Of a stretch of DNA of 12,225 nt, positions 1 to 6,868 are shown piece by piece. A program made the position numbers and the translations under genes. Origin of the DNA: Nitrospirota bacterium (GTDB lineage Bacteria > Nitrospirota > Nitrospiria > Nitrospirales > Nitrospiraceae); assembly GCA_016235225.1 (NCBI GenBank), contig JACRLS010000058.1, forward strand, positions 1-12,225, read 5' to 3'. The notes below the pieces were generated by a model, which saw nothing but the letters and a program-made list of their open reading frames with translations, was not told the DNA's origin and ran no database searches. The number at the start of each line of letters is the position of its first letter. Position 1 is the first letter of the stretch.

Positions 1-30
1 AACCCGTCATAACCCGTCCGAAACCCGCAT
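1..30. repeat. Imperfect decamer repeat at window edge
   Basis: Three near-identical decamers based on AACCCGTCAT lie end to end; the third is shifted by one base and reads AAACCCGCAT. They sit downstream of the truncated receiver gene, on the side where its coding sequence loses homology. The repeat runs to the window edge, so its full length cannot be judged. Confidence 0.45.
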
Positions 31-60
31 CAAATCAAGTGGGCTTCCACCCGGTCTCGG

Positions 61-252
61 CTATCTTGGACAGCAGTGATCGCAAATAATGGTATCGACC
101 ATCAGGGGGTTGTCGCCGGAACGAATGGCCTCAATTCCTTTCTCCCCGTCTTCGGCTTCAACGACATCATAGCCTGCCTTGGAGAGAGTCAAGCGAACGG
201 ACTTGCGAACGTCTGCTTCGTCATCCACGATCAGGACGCGACCCAATGACAT
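61..252 (-). pseudogene. Truncated CheY-like response regulator receiver (N-terminal half)
   Basis: The product is 63 residues and holds the first half of a receiver (REC) domain. The hydrophobic beta-1 strand leads into the acidic pair D10-D11, and beta-3 carries the phospho-acceptor aspartate at D58 (in IICD). An intact REC domain is about 120 residues and needs the beta-4 Thr/Ser and beta-5 Lys, which are absent. In relatives I know, the text after IICD is IRMPK; here it becomes HCCPR and then TAG. None of the three frames downstream to the window edge resumes a recognisable REC sequence, so a deletion or rearrangement near 78 is more likely than a point frameshift. The start is secure: ATG at 250-252 has an AGGAGG ribosome site at 257-262. 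Without the second half it cannot be a working phosphoreceiver. An assembly join at this spot is an alternative explanation. Confidence 0.8.
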
Positions 253-404
253 AAGTCCTCCTTTGTGGTTGAGTATCCCTCGATTAACTCAATTGATCCT
301 GAATCTCGTCGCTTACGAGACTGCGTAAACTACGGGCGAAACCTTTCGGAAACACGCTCGGAAAGTCAACAACTCCAAGGGGGTAGAAACGGGGGAAATA
401 CTTG
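253..404 (-). other. Gap between the rhomboid and receiver genes
   Basis: This 152-bp stretch contains the AGGAGG ribosome site for the receiver gene (257-262) and a small perfect hairpin TCTCGT/ACGAGA (304-309 and 315-320) with no T-run. A TTGACT hexamer occurs on the minus strand near 371, but no acceptable -10 follows at 16-18 nt, so no promoter is called. Confidence 0.4.
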
Positions 405-1118
405 TCAATCTGCCGACCACGACGAGTGGCGGGCCGGGGCCAGGAACGCGACGTCGGCCCGCTTGAAGAGGCCGATCAACGCCATCCCGGCAAGAAATCC
501 TCCGACGTGGGCGAACCAGGCCACACCGCCCCCGCCTTGTCCCAGGCTGGCTCCACCGCTGACCAGTTGAAGGACAAACCAGAATCCGAGCACCACGGCC
601 GCCGGCACATACATCGTACGCGTGAGGAGTCCGAGGGGGATGAGGACCAGTACCTGGGCCCGAGGGTAGAGCAGCAGGTACGCGCCCAGCACGCCCGAAA
701 TGGCGCCGCTGGCCCCGACCGTCGGGATCGTGGAGTGGAGATCGGTCAGCGCATGGCTGAGCGCGGCCAGCAGCCCGCAGGCCAGGTAGAACCACACGAA
801 CCGCACATGGCCCATGGCATCTTCGATGTTGTTGCCGAAGATCCAGAGATACAGCATGTTGCCGATCAGGTGCATCCACCCTCCGTGCAGAAACATGCTG
901 GTGATCAGTGTCAAGGTGATCGGGAATCCGATGGCCGCGCTGCCGGTCTCCTCCCCCAGCACGATTGCCGGCACGGCGCCGTAGTGCAGGACGAAGGCTT
1001 CGTCCTGCCCGGGTGGGAGCGTGGTCTGATAGAGGAAGACCAGGCTGCAGGCGACGATCAGGCCGATGGTGATGACAGGGGTGAGGGTCGTCGGATTATC
1101 GTCGCGGAGAGGAATCAT
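405..1118 (-). CDS. Rhomboid family intramembrane serine protease
   Basis: This 237-residue inner-membrane protease cleaves transmembrane substrates within the bilayer. Six hydrophobic segments can be picked out, the first at about residues 13-31. The family signature HGGWMHLIGN spans 78-87, with H83 and N87 as oxyanion-hole candidates. The nucleophile motif GASGA has S137 as catalytic serine, and the second catalytic residue is H204 in WFAHVGGF of the last helix. The Gly-rich stretch around 188-198 is a loop before that helix. Length and motif spacing fit a minimal rhomboid without extra cytosolic domains. The substrate cannot be told from sequence. The stop is TGA. The gene follows the DHH phosphoesterase after a 57-bp gap that contains a heptad repeat, and no strong ribosome site precedes the ATG. 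Co-transcription with the upstream minus-strand genes is likely but not shown. Confidence 0.93.
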   Translation of the reverse strand: MIPLRDDNPTTLTPVITIGLIVACSLVFLYQTTLPPGQDEAFVLHYGAVPAIVLGEETGSAAIGFPITLTLITSMFLHGGWMHLIGNMLYLWIFGNNIEDAMGHVRFVWFYLACGLLAALSHALTDLHSTIPTVGASGAISGVLGAYLLLYPRAQVLVLIPLGLLTRTMYVPAAVVLGFWFVLQLVSGGASLGQGGGGVAWFAHVGGFLAGMALIGLFKRADVAFLAPARHSSWSAD

Positions 1119-1132
1119 CGCGCATCGAGGAA

Positions 1133-1153
1133 GTGAAAAGTGAGACGTGAAAA
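1133..1153 (-). repeat. Period-7 TCAC repeat upstream of the rhomboid gene
   Basis: On the plus strand GTGA recurs at exactly 1133, 1140 and 1147, forming three heptamers GTGAAAA, GTGAGAC, GTGAAAA. On the minus strand, in the direction of the rhomboid gene, this reads as NNNTCAC units. It occupies the gap between the stop of the DHH gene (1176) and the ATG of the rhomboid gene (1118). A second array with the same core and period lies at 4940-4967. Confidence 0.7.
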
Positions 1154-1175
1154 GGTAGAGGACGAGGGCAACCGT

Positions 1176-2045
1176 CTACTTTTTGCTTTTGACTTTCTGC
1201 TGGCGAACGGGGGCAAGGGGCGAGGCCTCGCCGGACTCCATCGGCACCGAAAATCCCGCGGCATGGGTGTGGCCGCCTCCCCCATATCGTGCGGCGATGG
1301 AACCCACATCAGTGCCCTCGGCCCGGGACCGCATGCTGAAGTAACGACGACCGTCGCGGTCGTGCCAAATCAGGCAGAAGGGATGGTTGGCGGCGAGTCG
1401 TTCACCGATCTGGCTGGTCAACACCGCGCTCTGCACGGCGGGGACCCGTTCCCCCTCAAACTCGACCATCACCCGTTCGGCGATAAGTTTGCCCACCGTC
1501 TCATTTTCATAACGCAGAATCGCCCGCCCTTCCGCTTCCAGCTGGTCTTGTCGCAGTCCGTTCCAGATTTTGAAATCAAAGGGGTACGAAGCCAGCGCGG
1601 CATTGATCTCCCGGCTTCCCGGCAACCGCCAATGCCAGAGGTCCTTGTCCTGGACGTACTGCAGCAGCCAGGGGACCGGCGTATCATGGGCCCATTCCCA
1701 GGCCATGACGGCTCCGGACCGCGTCTGGTCGCAGAGGGCAAAGGGCAATCCCGCCAGCGCCTTCTCGGCCGTGATGTGGTGATCCAGCACGACAAGACTG
1801 GCGGATTTCTCTGCCACGGCCTCAAGGGTGGGCCGCGGGTAGCTGAAGTCGACCATCAGGATATGCTGATTCGCCAGATCCGGCGGCGGGGGAATGCCGT
1901 GCTTCACCGGCACGAAACGGGCCGAGGCATAGCGTTGCCACAGAGCCCAGGCCGCGCCAAACCCATCCGCGCATTCCGCGTGGTAGAGGACGACCCCAGG
2001 GGCAGGCGTCCCTTTCTGATTCTTGTGGACCGGCGCTCGTTTCAT
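1176..2045 (-). CDS. DHH/DHHA1 family phosphoesterase
   Basis: This is a 289-residue member of the DHH superfamily, metal-dependent phosphodiesterases and phosphatases acting on nanoRNA, cyclic dinucleotides or polyphosphate. Likely metal ligands are H22 and D27 (HAECADGFG), D66 (MVDFSY), the DHH triad at 88-90, and D133 in VQDKDLW. The C-terminal DHHA1 substrate-binding signature GGGGHTHAAGF is at 255-265. Order and spacing match single-chain DHH-DHHA1 enzymes of about 300 residues; no CBS, GGDEF or PAS domain is attached. The start is ATG 2043-2045, placing the first strand (VVLYHAE) where homologues have it, although no clear ribosome site is visible. The stop is TAG and the last 25 or so residues are a basic tail. 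The exact substrate (NrnA-like, or cytosolic polyphosphate/oligonucleotide) is not decided by the motifs. It lies between the LOG gene and the rhomboid gene. Confidence 0.92.
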   Translation of the reverse strand: MKRAPVHKNQKGTPAPGVVLYHAECADGFGAAWALWQRYASARFVPVKHGIPPPPDLANQHILMVDFSYPRPTLEAVAEKSASLVVLDHHITAEKALAGLPFALCDQTRSGAVMAWEWAHDTPVPWLLQYVQDKDLWHWRLPGSREINAALASYPFDFKIWNGLRQDQLEAEGRAILRYENETVGKLIAERVMVEFEGERVPAVQSAVLTSQIGERLAANHPFCLIWHDRDGRRYFSMRSRAEGTDVGSIAARYGGGGHTHAAGFSVPMESGEASPLAPVRQQKVKSKK

Positions 2046-2159
2046 GGTGTGGGGATCAGGATAACACGAGACCCTTCCGGGAGGACATACCTAAAAGGGA
2101 TACCCTCAGGTGGGGGGGGGCAGCATTGGTGGGAGAACGAGCGGAACAGGTTGGGATGG

Positions 2160-3224
2160 CTAAGGCCGAATGACCCCGGAGTCGTGTGTGTTAATCCGAT
2201 CGATCAGTTGGCGGAGGCGGCCGGCGCTCCTCCGGTTTGAATGAAACACCAGACGGGGGAAATCTTTGGCAGCCGGTTCGTCAAACTCCTCGGGGAGGGG
2301 GTCTTGCTGGATAAACCGGCCTTCCACGAGCAGGTCCGCAAACTCCTCGTTGACAGCCGCAATCGTTGCCTCCGGGAGGCGCTGTTTCAGTCTGATGACC
2401 AGGGAGGGCTCCACGTACCGGATGGAATGGTAGATGCGGTAGAACCGCTCGATTTCCAGGACGGCCTCTTCATCTGATTCGACGATCTTGAACAGGCTCA
2501 GATCCTCCGGGCTGATCAGATGCCGGCTCAGGAGCTGCTCGGAGATAAAGTCGTTCCAGTGCGACCAGTAGTCGCAACCTGGGGCTTGCAGGCAGAGAAT
2601 GGGCTGGGGCTGGCTCTTGCCGGTCTGCACCAGGGTCAAGACCTCAAAGCCCTCATCGTGGGTGCCGAATCCGCCGGGAAACAGAGCGGCTGCCTGCGAT
2701 TCTTTGACGAACATGAGTTTTCTGGTGAAGAAGTACTTGAACGTCACCAGTTTCGGGTCATCGGCGATGACCTTATTGGGGCCTTGTTCAAAAGGCAGCA
2801 TGATGTTGACCCCGAAGCTGTGTTCACGGCCGGCGCCTTCCTGCGCAGCCCGCATGATGCCATCGGCGCCGCCGGTGATCACCATGTAGCCGTGCTCCAC
2901 CAGACGCTTCGAGAAGCGGACGGCGAGTTGATAGTTGGGGTCGTCCGGCCGGGTCCGGGCCGAGCCGAAGATGCTGACCTTCGGTTGCTCCCGATAGCCC
3001 TGGAAGACTCTGAAGGCATGCCGGAGTTCCTTGATCGCCCGGTTCAGGATCTTCAGATCCAGCGTGTCGATATTGGCGCTTTTCAGCTTGAGGACGCCGA
3101 CCAGCAGTTCTTTCAGCAGCATGGACTGCAGATTATCCGCCGGGGCATCCAGCAGGGCCTGCACCTGGGTCAGGATCTCGTCGTTCGTCGGAATCGAGCG
3201 CGGTGCGAGTGTTGAGGCTTTCAC
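2160..3224 (-). CDS. LOG family (TIGR00730-type) Rossmann-fold protein
   Basis: The product is 354 residues. The core, about residues 80-260, is a LOG/'lysine decarboxylase-like' Rossmann fold: FGSAR at 86-90, GGADGIM at 118-124 (family GGGxGxM), TRKLMFVKES at 167-176, and the hallmark PGGFGTHDE at 183-191 that binds phosphate and supplies the catalytic Glu. Characterised LOG proteins cleave nucleoside 5'-monophosphates, for example cytokinin riboside phosphates or AMP/IMP as in PpnN. This protein is longer than the plant-type enzyme (about 200 residues), with a helical N-terminal 75 residues and a C-terminal extension of about 100. The substrate cannot be assigned. The start is GTG 3222-3224; AGGA lies rather far upstream. 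The stop is TAG. It is the first gene of the minus-strand group and has its own promoter at 3270-3298. Confidence 0.9.
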   Translation of the reverse strand: MKASTLAPRSIPTNDEILTQVQALLDAPADNLQSMLLKELLVGVLKLKSANIDTLDLKILNRAIKELRHAFRVFQGYREQPKVSIFGSARTRPDDPNYQLAVRFSKRLVEHGYMVITGGADGIMRAAQEGAGREHSFGVNIMLPFEQGPNKVIADDPKLVTFKYFFTRKLMFVKESQAAALFPGGFGTHDEGFEVLTLVQTGKSQPQPILCLQAPGCDYWSHWNDFISEQLLSRHLISPEDLSLFKIVESDEEAVLEIERFYRIYHSIRYVEPSLVIRLKQRLPEATIAAVNEEFADLLVEGRFIQQDPLPEEFDEPAAKDFPRLVFHSNRRSAGRLRQLIDRINTHDSGVIRP

Positions 3225-3269
3225 GAGGTCGTTTTCCTGAGCGTGACTGTTTCGGTCCCTTCTCGAAAA

Positions 3270-3298
3270 ATCTTAACAGTCCGCCGGCCCTGGGTCAA
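3270..3298 (-). promoter_or_regulatory. Predicted sigma-70 type promoter for the LOG gene
   Basis: On the minus strand TTGACC (3298-3293) is separated by exactly 17 nt from TAAGAT (3275-3270). This matches the consensus at 5 of 6 and 4 of 6 positions. Transcription would start near 3263 and give a leader of about 40 nt before the GTG at 3224. The assignment is from sequence alone. Confidence 0.6.
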
Positions 3299-3358
3299 AA
3301 CCTTGCGCAACAGACTGGCAAATTGAGACCGCGGTCAGTAGACTAGCCACCGGAGGAC

Positions 3359-4873
3359 GTGAGGCGTCCCTCGATTGGACTCGGGACGGTGAGCCTGCCC
3401 CTCGACTTGGCTCGGGGCCTTGAGCCCGTCGAAAGGTCGAACCACGAATTTCAGCGACGCGCGGAACGAATCCAACCGCACGGCCTCGGGCTGTCGGTGG
3501 ATCTGTACAATCCCAACCTGTTTGAGCTCGTGCAGGCTCTCCAGGACCAGGCGCTGGCGTTCGGCTACTTGGAACTGTTCAAGGCGTCTGAGGCCGGGCT
3601 CAAGGAGGTCAAACAGCGATTGGCGCACGTCCCCATTGCCTTTCACGGCGAGGGGCTCTGGCTCACGCAGCCTGATTTCATCGGCCGCCCGCAGACCGAA
3701 CTGGAGCTCGACGCGACCCTGTCTCAACTGAATATCTTGGGGTGCCAATGGATCAATCACGAGTGTGCGACTAAGCAGATGGCCGGCTACTCCTTCGGGA
3801 CCTATCTTCCCCCCCTCTTTACGCGCACGGCGGCCGAGGTCGTCGCCGAGAATGCCCGCTCCGTGCAGGCACGCCTTGATCGGGATTGCGTCGATTCGGT
3901 CGGCTGTGCCCCGCTGCTCCTCCTGGAACTGCCCCCGTGGACGTATTTCGGGGTGGGAAATCTCGACGTGCCGTTGTTCTTTCGCGTGATCGCCGAGCAA
4001 GCTCCCTGCGGATTCGTTCTCGACATCGGGCATCTCTGGACCATTTATCGGTACTCAGGCGCCTGGCAAACCCTCTCGCTCCGGGACTACGTGGCGCGTT
4101 TCTTGTCTGACTTTCCTCTTGAGCGAGTCGTGCAAATTCATCTGGCGGGGCTTGCCCCGCACGAGCAGGTGCAAGCGCTCTCTGACCTACCCCTCTGGAT
4201 CGATGCGCATGGCGCGTCCATCCCTCCGCTCTTGTTCGAGATGCTGAGCCAACTGCTGGCCTCGGATCGATTGACGAATCTCAAGGGGCTGGCCATTGAA
4301 GTGGATACCAAGGAGATTGCCCTGATCGTGCAGGAGTTCGGGCAATTTCATGCGCGCTTCGGCGGGTGGCAGCCGGCGTCAGGCAGCAACCGGACGTCCG
4401 AGCAGGCGGACGCACGACGCGGCGGCCAGGTCGAATCTAGGCCAGCCATCAGCGACGCGGAGAGAGCCCGGCTTCAGGCGGACTATCGCTGGTATGCGCA
4501 AACGGCGGCCGGTGGCCAGACAGTCGGCGCCGATTCCTCTTCGCTCGAAGCGGCGATTGATCGCGCGATGCTCCCACTCTATCGGGATGCGTACCTGCCG
4601 TATGAGATTCTCCACTGGGGAGGTGATCTCCGAATGATGTTCCCCGAGACCTCCCGGCTGCTTGATCGGTCGGGGGTGTCCCTCGACCGCTTCGTGCCGT
4701 TTTGGTTTCGCGAGCCACGAGTGTCCGACGAGCCCTACGATTTCTTTCTCTTGAAGATCGGTCGCTTTGTCGCGTTTGTCCACGACGCGCTTCCGTGGGC
4801 GGACGAAGTGGCGGCCCAGGAGGCCGCGGACTTGACCGTTGCCTATCACGTGGCCTGCGAACAGGTCGGCTAA
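3359..4873 (+). CDS. DUF692/MNIO iron enzyme with C-terminal HvfC-like extension
   Basis: The product is 504 residues. About residues 41-335 form a DUF692 (UPF0276) TIM barrel of the multinuclear non-heme iron oxidative enzyme family, which modifies cysteine or other residues of ribosomal peptides (MbnB, TglH, HvfB). Candidate metal ligands fall in family order: E72 (YLELF), H96 (FHGEG), H134-E135, E190 (LLLELP), D222 and H225 (LDIGH), H261 (QIHLAG), D282 and H284 (IDAHG), E314. Family members are usually about 280-300 residues. Here a Gly/Ser/Arg-rich linker (about 338-365) leads to a C-terminal domain (366-504) whose pattern (YRDAYLPYE..FPETSRLL..RFV..LPW) faintly recalls DUF2063/HvfC, normally a separate partner. 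No small Cys-rich precursor was found nearby. The start is uncertain: GTG 3359 sits only 2 nt after GGAGG and the first 30 or so codons are repeat DNA, yet no later in-frame start before the first barrel strand is convincing. The stop is TAA. Confidence 0.82.
   Translation: MRRPSIGLGTVSLPLDLARGLEPVERSNHEFQRRAERIQPHGLGLSVDLYNPNLFELVQALQDQALAFGYLELFKASEAGLKEVKQRLAHVPIAFHGEGLWLTQPDFIGRPQTELELDATLSQLNILGCQWINHECATKQMAGYSFGTYLPPLFTRTAAEVVAENARSVQARLDRDCVDSVGCAPLLLLELPPWTYFGVGNLDVPLFFRVIAEQAPCGFVLDIGHLWTIYRYSGAWQTLSLRDYVARFLSDFPLERVVQIHLAGLAPHEQVQALSDLPLWIDAHGASIPPLLFEMLSQLLASDRLTNLKGLAIEVDTKEIALIVQEFGQFHARFGGWQPASGSNRTSEQADARRGGQVESRPAISDAERARLQADYRWYAQTAAGGQTVGADSSSLEAAIDRAMLPLYRDAYLPYEILHWGGDLRMMFPETSRLLDRSGVSLDRFVPFWFREPRVSDEPYDFFLLKIGRFVAFVHDALPWADEVAAQEAADLTVAYHVACEQVG
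3366..3448. repeat. Dispersed palindromic (REP-like) element
   Basis: The core is an imperfect palindrome: arm 3402-3413 (TCGAC-TT-GGCTC) pairs with 3422-3432 (GAGCC-C-GTCGA) across a short G/C-rich loop. A diverged partial copy of the same unit precedes it at about 3368-3397, so the element is a tandem of two. Its translations in other frames contain strings (SKGRTTN on the plus strand, VRPFDGL on the minus strand) that recur in spurious proteins across many genomes, because this repeat family is common between genes in several phyla. Here it overlaps the 5' end of the MNIO gene and is open in that frame. Confidence 0.7.
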
Positions 4874-4973
4874 GGAGAATGATGAGTCATGGGTGAACGA
4901 TGATGGGCACTGGAATCACATCGCATTCAGATTCCCCCCATCACCAATCACGCATCACTGATCACCATCAGTT
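4874..4973 (+). repeat. Heptad ATCACNN repeat before the dus gene
   Basis: This is the 100-bp gap between the MNIO and dus genes. From 4940 to 4967 it holds four exact-period heptamers of form ATCACNN, ending 6 nt before the dus ATG. The left part (about 4880-4910) is rich in GATGA and GTGA, the inverse of the same core, so the region could fold back on itself. No ribosome site is evident directly before the ATG, and no convincing promoter or T-run terminator was seen. Confidence 0.65.
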
Positions 4974-6146
4974 ATGAACTTCTGGCAAAGCCTGCCTCGG
5001 CCGATCATCGGGTTGGCGCCGATGGACGGCGTCACCGATGCCGCCTTCCGCGGAATGGTGGCGGCCCAGGGACCGCCGGACGTCACGGTGACGGAATTTA
5101 CCAGCGTCATCGATGTCTGCCGCGGGCCCGAGCATCTGCTCCGGTCGCTGCTCTAGCAGGAGTGTGAGCGGCGAGTGGTGGCGCAGCGCTATGGCAAGCA
5201 CCCCGATGTGTTTTATCAGGCGGCGATGGTGGCCTGCGCCCTCGGCTTTGATGGATTGGACATCAACATGGGCTGTCCGTCACGGAATGTCGCCTCCTCC
5301 GGGTCGGGGGCCGGCCTGATCCGCACTCCAGAGCTGGCCCGGTCGATCATTCGGGCGGCTCGCCAAGGCATTCACGATTGGGCGGCCGGTCGCTCGCTCG
5401 CCGATGCCGGTCTCAAGGCCCAGCGGCAGGAGCAGATCGCGGCCATGAATGCACGCCGAGGAGCGAAGGAGCCTCCGGCACGCCGTGAGATTCCGCTCTC
5501 GGTGAAAACTCGTATCGGCTATGACCAGGATGTAGTCGAGTCGTGGATCGGGACCCTCTTAGAAGAAGTGCCGGCTGCCATTACCGTGCACGGGCGGACC
5601 CTGGAGCAGATGTATCGTGGGGCAGCGGATTGGACGGCGATCGAACGGGCCGTTCGGGTGGCGCGCGGAACGAACACGCTGGTTCTGGGAAATGGCGACC
5701 TCACCTCGGCGACGGATGTGGCGCAGCGGGTCGTGGCCCACGGGGTGGATGGCGTGCTGGTCGGGCGAGGAGCACTCGGGGCCCCGTGGTTTTTCCGGTC
5801 AAAGGCCGCCATGCGGATGGCGGCGTTGACTGAAAGCGCCCCGCCGGAAAGTCCGGCGCGGTCTCTGGAAGAACGGTTTCAGATCATGCTGGACCATGCC
5901 CGTCTGTTCGAGACCCTGTTCGGTCCGGACCGGTTTCCGCACATCCGCAAACATCTCGGCTGGTACTGCAAGGGTTTCCCCGGCGCCGCTGCCATGCGGG
6001 GTCGCATGGTCCGGGCGTCAAGCAGTCTGGACGTGGCGCAGATGGTCAGGGAGTATCGGGAGGGCCAGGCCGTCGGCGAGCCGGCCGAAGACGGCCGGCT
6101 CCCCCCTGAGCCGCTCACGTGCGGGCTCTCCACCCATTCGTCGTGA
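4974..6146 (+). pseudogene. dus: tRNA-dihydrouridine synthase interrupted by an in-frame TAG
   Basis: Intact Dus enzymes use FMN and NADPH to reduce uridines of tRNA. The reading frame covers the whole TIM-barrel domain but codon 61 (5154-5156) is TAG; the frame is unchanged on both sides. Before it: APMDGVTD (FMN-binding loop, residues 15-22) and TEFTS. After it: VAQRYG, then DINMGCPSRNV with C101 as the catalytic cysteine (numbering counts the stop as 61), KTRIGYD, ITVHGRT, GNGD and GRGALGAPWFF, all expected. Homologues usually read LLY at the stop, so TAT or TAC to TAG by one base fits. An Arg/Ala-rich insertion of about 45 residues precedes KTRIGYD. Without readthrough the first product has 60 residues; reinitiation at GTG 5175 would lack the FMN loop. 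It overlaps maf (TGATG). A sequencing error is the main alternative to true inactivation. Confidence 0.88.
6078..6101 (+). other. Perfect 10-bp GC hairpin in the dus 3' end
   Basis: GAGCCGGCCG (6078-6087) and CGGCCGGCTC (6092-6101) are exact reverse complements around the loop AAGA, followed by a run of C, not T. It lies within the last 25 codons of dus, about 45 nt before the maf start. It is not an intrinsic terminator. It could form in the dus-maf mRNA and affect translation of maf or transcript stability. Confidence 0.6.
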
Positions 6147-6781
6147 TGCCGACGCTCGTCCTTGCCTCCACCTCACCCCGTCGGAGAGAGCTGCTCTCAC
6201 TTTTGGGCATCCCCTTTGAGGTCGACGACCCGGATTTCGTGGAAACGATCACCGCGGGCCAGTCCCCCATCGCGCTGGCTCGATCCTTTGCGCTGGGCAA
6301 GGCGCAGTCCTGTGCCGCGAAGCGGCCAGATGCCGTCGTCGTGGGCAGCGACACGCTGATCGAGGTTGATGGAGCAGTGCTCGGGAAGCCGGCCGACTCC
6401 GCGGACGCCAGGGCGATGCTGCGCCGGCTGGGTGGTCGCGGACATCTGATCCATACCGCGGTGGCGGTCGTCTGTGCGGCTACCGGGTTTTCGGAAGCCG
6501 GCAGCGAAACCGTCCACGTGCAGATGCGTCCGTTTACCGACCGCGAGATCGACGACTACGTGGCGAGTGGAGAATGTCTGGGCAAGGCCGGAGCCTATTC
6601 CATTCAAGGGGCGGGAGGCCAATTGATCGAGAGGATTGCCGGAGACTTCCCGGCCGCCGTCGGCCTGCCCCTCCGCCTGACCGCCGGGCTGCTCCGCAAG
6701 CTCGGCCTCGTACCAGTCGTCGATGTCGAGGTCCTCTACAGCCGGAAGCCCTATCCGAACTGGGAACGGTTTGCCTCCTAA
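6146..6781 (+). CDS. maf: Maf/YhdE-like nucleoside triphosphate pyrophosphatase
   Basis: The product is 211 residues from ATG 6146-6148. Maf proteins hydrolyse non-canonical or selected NTPs to NMP and pyrophosphate in the cytoplasm. Visible motifs are the N-terminal ASTSPRRREL (7-16, binding substrate phosphates), GSDT at 67-70, GKP at 80-82, KAGAYSIQG at 147-155 and IAGDF at 164-168 followed by VGLPL. The AYSIQG form is that of the YhdE branch (dTTP/UTP) rather than YceF, which is inference. An in-frame GTG nine codons upstream (6119) exists, but homologues begin at LVLASTSPRR and the ATG forms a TGATG overlap with the dus stop, pointing to translational coupling. If dus is truly terminated early, coupled translation of maf may be reduced. 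The stop is TAA, length is normal and no key residue is missing. A short basic tail (SRKPYPNWERFAS) follows the domain. Confidence 0.93.
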   Translation: MPTLVLASTSPRRRELLSLLGIPFEVDDPDFVETITAGQSPIALARSFALGKAQSCAAKRPDAVVVGSDTLIEVDGAVLGKPADSADARAMLRRLGGRGHLIHTAVAVVCAATGFSEAGSETVHVQMRPFTDREIDDYVASGECLGKAGAYSIQGAGGQLIERIAGDFPAAVGLPLRLTAGLLRKLGLVPVVDVEVLYSRKPYPNWERFAS

Positions 6782-6807
6782 GAGGCTAAGCTTGCCGCGT
6801 CGGCCGA

Positions 6808-6836
6808 TTGCTTTGAGAGGGTGGTTTCCGTACAAT
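6808..6836 (+). promoter_or_regulatory. Predicted sigma-70 type promoter for the secreted protein gene
   Basis: TTGCTT (6808-6813) and TACAAT (6831-6836) are 17 nt apart; the -10 matches TATAAT at 5 of 6 positions. Transcription would start near 6843, within an A/T stretch, leaving a leader of about 26 nt that contains the ribosome site at 6858-6865. It implies transcription independent of dus-maf. Confidence 0.6.
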
Positions 6837-6868
6837 TGCTAAAAATTTTTGCTGCGCAGGAGGGGTCC

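Noticed and set aside
304..320. Small hairpin TCTCGT/ACGAGA downstream of the rhomboid gene
   Set aside because: Only 6 bp and no following T-run on either strand, so it is not called a terminator.
402..1136. Long plus-strand open frame opposite the rhomboid gene
   Set aside because: Low-complexity, Arg/Glu/Gln-rich translation with no motif. It is the complement of a clear rhomboid gene in high-GC DNA.
2112..2120. Run of nine G in the gap between LOG and DHH
   Set aside because: Could be a slippage tract, but it is about 70 nt from the nearest start, in no coding frame and not between promoter-like hexamers. No reason to claim phase variation.
1140..2240. 366-codon plus-strand open frame opposite the DHH gene
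   Set aside because: It spans a gene with full DHH/DHHA1 motifs and the following gap; no domain is recognisable in its translation.
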